Below, in pieces: positions 60,060-64,000 of a DNA stretch of 64,000 nucleotides. The notes under the pieces are model-generated. The model ran no database searches. It was given only the letters and a program-made list of their open reading frames with translations, and was not told where the DNA came from. The position numbers and the translations under genes are program-made. How positions within the stretch are numbered: position 1 is the stretch's first letter; each line of letters begins with the position of its first letter. Origin of the DNA: Gordionus sp. m RMFG-2023. Lineage: Eukaryota; Nematomorpha; Gordioida; Chordodea; Parachordodidae. The stretch lies in contig NC_088775.1 of NCBI RefSeq assembly GCF_954871325.1, positions 89,009,561-89,073,560 on the forward strand, in the 5' to 3' direction.

Positions 60060-60540
60060 GGAATAGATAAAATAAATTTATCTTAGGTGATCACGTATTA
60101 TTACCTATCCATAGGACAGATACAAAGTATATTTGTCCTTAAAATTTAGAAGGAAAAGTATTAAAAATTAAACAAAATAAAATATGGGTAGGAACGTGTG
60201 CTGGAAGAATTTCAACACCATTTATTGCCTCTAATCTATAAAAAACTATAAAATTAAATGATTTTGAAGTTCCCAACAAAGATATATTAATCATAGGTAA
60301 TTTAAGCTATTTATATAGTAACCACTTACATATACTCCTAAAATTAATTCACGTACATAAAATATGTTAACTTTTTATTTCAACTGCTTAAAAATATTTA
60401 AGAGCTTCACGATGTGTCACAAACTTAGGAAAAACATCGCTATGCCTTTGCAAAATGGGTTGCTGCGAATGTTTCAAGAACAATCATAAATGTTCAACAA
60501 AATGCTATATTGCATCGCATAATTGTTGCGATAAATAAAA
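60060..60540 (+). pseudogene. C-terminal remains of a Ginger/KRBA2-type integrase
   Basis: Plus-strand pieces resemble the region after the integrase core of Ginger transposons and KRBA2-like proteins: LGDHVLLPIHRTDTK, LEGKVLKI and WVGTCAGRISTPFIASNL (near 60090-60240). The cysteine-rich tail CLCKMGCCECFKNNHKC, then STKC and HNCCDK, ends near 60536. The same tail in shorter form (SCECFKNNLKCSKKC, then NNCYNK) sits in the right arm at 62705-62790, in the same orientation. The integrase core is absent. It is treated as a broken fossil. Confidence 0.6.
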
Positions 60541-61294
60541 AAAATTTTAATTTCGAATTTTTTATAAATATATATTCATGTAAAGATTTTATATAAATTT
60601 ATAAAAAATAAAAAGCTTCTTATTAAACTTATCTTACATTCATTAAGGGAGACATGGGTCTTGTCGAGCCCTAAAAAGCAAACCTTATTAAAATTAAAAG
60701 TAGTACTTTATCATTTTTAATAAAAAATATCTCATTCTGTTCACCTCTATTAGTTTTGTAGTAGTTTTAAATTTCAAAAATATGTGTCAAATTTTCAAAA
60801 TGTTATTTTTTCCTAGATTTTTTTTTGGGAACGAGTGAAGCCTACCTGGAGACCAGGGGCCCCTACAACAGTGAGGGTTCGAAGCAATTGCTTCTAAAAA
60901 TTTGAATAATTTTTTAAAAAAAAATTATTTATTTCTTTTATTGTTTTACTATACCCATCAATAACCAAGTGATTTATGACTCGACCTCGTGATTCCGTAT
61001 ACATATTAAATTAAATAATAAATGGGTGTCTTTTTACATTTTAATAAATTTTGGTCGATGTTTAGCCGATTAGGTTGATTTCTTGTCATAAAATTATTTT
61101 TCCAATTTCAAAATATGCTTAAAAATATTAACCAAAAAAAAAATACAAATATTTAATAATTGCACATGGCATAATATAAGAGATGATAAATTCTTACTAC
61201 CTCATATATTGCCAAGACTTCTTAATACCATGAAAGATCCATTTCTTAATAATTTAACCATTTTAAAAAAAATTCTAAATTAAGTAATGATGAT

Positions 61295-62395
61295 TAGAGG
61301 TGGTCGCGGGCCCTAAAATTACGCGTGAGCCATCGTGTCACGGTGGGTCAAGGCGTGAGTGTGAATAAATTTTAAATTATTAGGGATGATTGGGCATAAT
61401 GGGCCTTCCCTAAATTTTTCCCGGGCGTGATAGGGCGTGAACATGAATTTCTCGTGAATCACAGAAATTTTAATTTTTTTTATAAATATAAATTTGCAAT
61501 TTTATAACTATAATAACACATATTTTCTAATTCAATTTAGTTCTTTTTTAAAAAAAGAAAAATTTTTGAAAACAAAAAATATTCAGGCATTTAATAAACA
61601 AGTCTGGTGTCACGCTCCTAGTTCTATTTTCTTTTTATGTAGGTGTTTTGTGGCGAGATTTTTTACTTAAACTTTAAAATTTATTCTCAAGCACTTAAGG
61701 TAGGCTTAATTCTAGATCCTAATTTTAAAAGCCTTAAGTTTTAAATAGACGAAGAAAAGGAAGATATTTACACAACAATTTTAAAAATGTGAAATGATAT
61801 AAAATTAGATGATATGCATAAGTCAATGTCAACTGTCATTAAAAAACCATATATTCTAAATGAAACATATTTTTAGATGATTCTGATGAAGCATCAACAT
61901 CTACCGATGAAAGCTGTGTGAATTTAAAAGATTCATCCCATAAAACAAATAACAATGGCAATATTTTAAAGTTTTGGAAGCAGGAAAATTTATTTCCTTT
62001 TTTGAAAAAATTAGGGAGTAAAATTTTGTCAGCCCTGGCAAATTCGGCTTCTAGTGAAAGGTTATTTTCTGTAGCCAATCGCCTATTAGAGGAAAGGCGT
62101 ACACAATTGAAATAAAAAAAATAGACATTTTTCTTTTTCTAAGTAAAAATTTGGATTTATAGTATGTATTTATTTTTTGTTATTATGGATTATGGAATTA
62201 AAGAAATAAATAGAATAAATTCAAAAAATTGTAAAAAAATATAGAATTAAAGTTTTGAAAAATTTAAAACCACAGTGAATTTTCTAGCGTGAATCAAAAT
62301 ATTGCCTTTCGCGAGCGGGAGGGTCTGGTAGAAAATTTTATAGTTGTAAGCGTAAATGGGCGTGAATGTGAATAAAAAATTAAGCCCGCGCTCTA
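61295..62395 (+). mobile_element. hAT element with perfect 8-bp target duplication, nested in the fold-back element
   Basis: The duplication ATGATGAT is identical at 61287-61294 and 62396-62403. The ends are inverted: TAGAGGTGGTCGCGGGCC and, on the other strand, TAGAGCGCGGGCTTAA. A hAT dimerisation C-terminus lies inside at 61918-62115 (SALANSASSERLFSVANRLL, then EERRTQLK). The rest of the transposase is lost, so it is non-autonomous. A third similar end (TAGAGGTGAGCGCGGG) lies at 59699, at the inner border of the left arm. Confidence 0.85.
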
Positions 62396-63094
62396 ATGAT
62401 GATATTATAAATTTTTTCGCTTTCTCTTCCTCTAATTTGTCTATATTATTAATTTAAATATAATATTTATTTTTTTACATTTAATTTATAATAAAATCAT
62501 TTTTTCGAGTAAAATAAAATTTTCTGGTGCCAGCCAGGAGGCAAAAAAATATAATTTACTTGTTTTTTTTAAAAAAAAAAATCCGAATCCCCTTAAATAT
62601 TTTTTTTTTAAATTTTATTTAGATAATAACCACATATACTCCTCAAATTAATTCATGTACATGAAATATATTCATTCATTTAAAGTGCTAAAAGTATGAA
62701 TAAAAGTTGCGAGTGTTTCAAGAACAACCTCAAATGTTCAAAGAAATGCCCTATTGCATTGAATAATTGTTACAATAAATATATATTTTAATATTTTTTA
62801 AAACCAAAATGTCTTAACTTCATCCCCTTACATTTCATTATATGCCTTAATTTTATACTATTTACTTTTTTTTAAAATTCTCTTTTCAATCCCTTATTTT
62901 GGCCTTTTAATTATAAGGTGCCAGCCGCAAAAAAGAAAAGAAAAAGTAATTATATTATTTATTTATTTTTTCATGGGGATTCCGGAATATTTTTCAAAAA
63001 AATATTTTAAAAAAAGATTCCGAATAAAACGTAAGATCTTGAATCCCCACGTTGGGATTCCGAATCCCACATGATTCCATATCCCAATACGACA

Positions 63095-64000
63095 TATATA
63101 TACAAATAATTTAAATAATGCTTTTAAATATTTCAAGGGTCATCATTTTCCACTATTTGTTCTATTGGTATAAAATTATTTATGCTAAGGGAATACATGA
63201 GTTTCATAACCTCAGATCTAAAAATATACTGGCTATGTATACTAAGCTCATCAAGCCCTCCTTCCAATGATACTACAACCTTGATAAAATATAAGCTTTT
63301 AAAGATAATTATAAATTTTACCTATTTGGAGATAAAAATATATAATTTTTTTATTTGACTTTTATATAAAAAAAAGCATTTGTATAATATTCATTTGACT
63401 TTAGATATAATTAAATTTGATTATTATATGCGTGGTGTTAATGTTTTGTTTAAAAATGATAATGTTTCATAATAAGGCCATGTTGATTTATATGGTGGCC
63501 CAGCTGAACCACTTTGACTATCTATTGTTTTTTTGTATTCTTTATTCTGATAGTCTCTTAAATTATTCCATTTAGTTTTTAAATCGTTACCTAAAAAATA
63601 TATAATAGATTAAATATCTATCTACATAATTATTTCAAATGTTAGTTTAATTAAAAAATTAAGATTTACCTGATTGGCCGAATTGCAATCCTATATTTTC
63701 CCAATATTCGGTTTTTTATGTACATCTTTGTAATTTTCATCTGTTTTATCATAAATAAATCTTGACTTTAATAGTATCAATAAAATTTATTCATTCATTA
63801 ATACGCCAGAAATTGCACGAAGTGCAATTTTATCACCCACCAGGAGTTGTAGCGTGCACCAAGTATATTCACTAGTATATAGATCCTATACATGATGTAT
63901 ACCCGTTTTATTATAGTGGACGGTACCACTATGTAGTCATCTAGCATAGTAAAGAAGAGAGGAGTAAGAAAGAGGGGATCTATTAGTTCCGTTACCGGCA
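63095..64000. other. Right-hand flank, nothing firm
   Basis: AT-rich. A possible minus-strand hAT or Myb-like trace near 63480-63720 is too short to call. The last 200 bases are GC-richer and end at the window edge. Confidence 0.35.

Larger units (their letters stand above)
58976..63094. mobile_element. Fold-back element with about 720-bp arms and integrase-type transposon remains
   Basis: The left arm 58976-59698 is the inverted copy of the right arm 62396-63094. The ends read TGTCGTATTGGGATATGG and CCATATCCCAATACGACA, flanked on both sides by TATA. Arms share the motifs ggattcggaat, tggctggcaccag and accacatatactc. Ends starting TGT and a 4-bp target duplication fit Ginger transposons. The interior contains integrase-type C-terminal remains and at least one hAT insertion. 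The right arm carries about 70 coding bases absent from the left arm. Confidence 0.75.

Noticed and set aside
60650-60748. Right end of a second hAT (TTCACCTCTA) pairing with the end at 59699
   Set aside because: Only about ten bases match and the flanking 8-mers differ; could be chance.

Overview
The window is intron-rich, strongly AT-biased metazoan DNA: short exons with GT/AG borders sit in long AT-rich introns packed with transposons. Gene content (an astacin protease with EGF, CUB and TSP1 domains, a multi-domain antistasin inhibitor, a TBL1/Ebi-like WD40 protein) fits an invertebrate animal. A parasitic crustacean such as a caligid copepod is my working guess, but nothing here proves the species.

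Host genes. (1) 182-about 14178, plus strand: the 3' part of a secreted astacin metalloprotease. Its exons give, in order, the zinc site and Met-turn, the end of the catalytic domain, an EGF-like module, a CUB domain in three exons, a TSP1 domain, and probably a separate last exon. Upstream exons lie left of the window. (2) 16306-17751, minus strand: two exons of a divergent TBL1/Ebi-like WD40 gene. (3) 52381-57618, plus strand: a complete-looking secreted antistasin-type protein with a signal-peptide exon and ten cassette exons, nearly all phase 1-1. A cluster of decayed cassettes lies in its middle. A weak cysteine-rich exon candidate lies near 42.3 kb.

Mobile DNA fills most of the rest. 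At 1.9-5.3 kb, inside the astacin intron, is a small non-autonomous LTR element; one LTR carries a tRNA-like head joined to a LINE endonuclease fragment. hAT relics lie at 6.3-6.9, 14.8-16.1, 19.0-20.5, 25.2-27.3 and 61.3-62.4 kb, two of them with perfect 8-bp target duplications. An R2-type (restriction-like endonuclease) LINE lies at 27.9-30.7 kb. A Ty3/Gypsy-like fossil lies at 36.8-41.1 kb on the minus strand. A 3.7-kb DNA transposon with about 450-bp inverted ends lies at 48.4-52.1 kb. At 59.0-63.1 kb is a fold-back structure with about 720-bp arms and remains of a Ginger/KRBA2-type integrase. Several MITE families recur, chiefly a roughly 220-bp hAT-type MITE whose ends begin TAGTGTTGTTAAACGGC.

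The most interesting items are the antistasin exon array with its graveyard of dead cassettes, the fold-back integrase transposon and its MITE, the long-TIR transposon of unassigned superfamily ending about 250 bp before the antistasin start codon, and the tRNA-headed, 3'-truncated LINE fragment captured in an LTR. All calls are by eye; no database search or folding was run.
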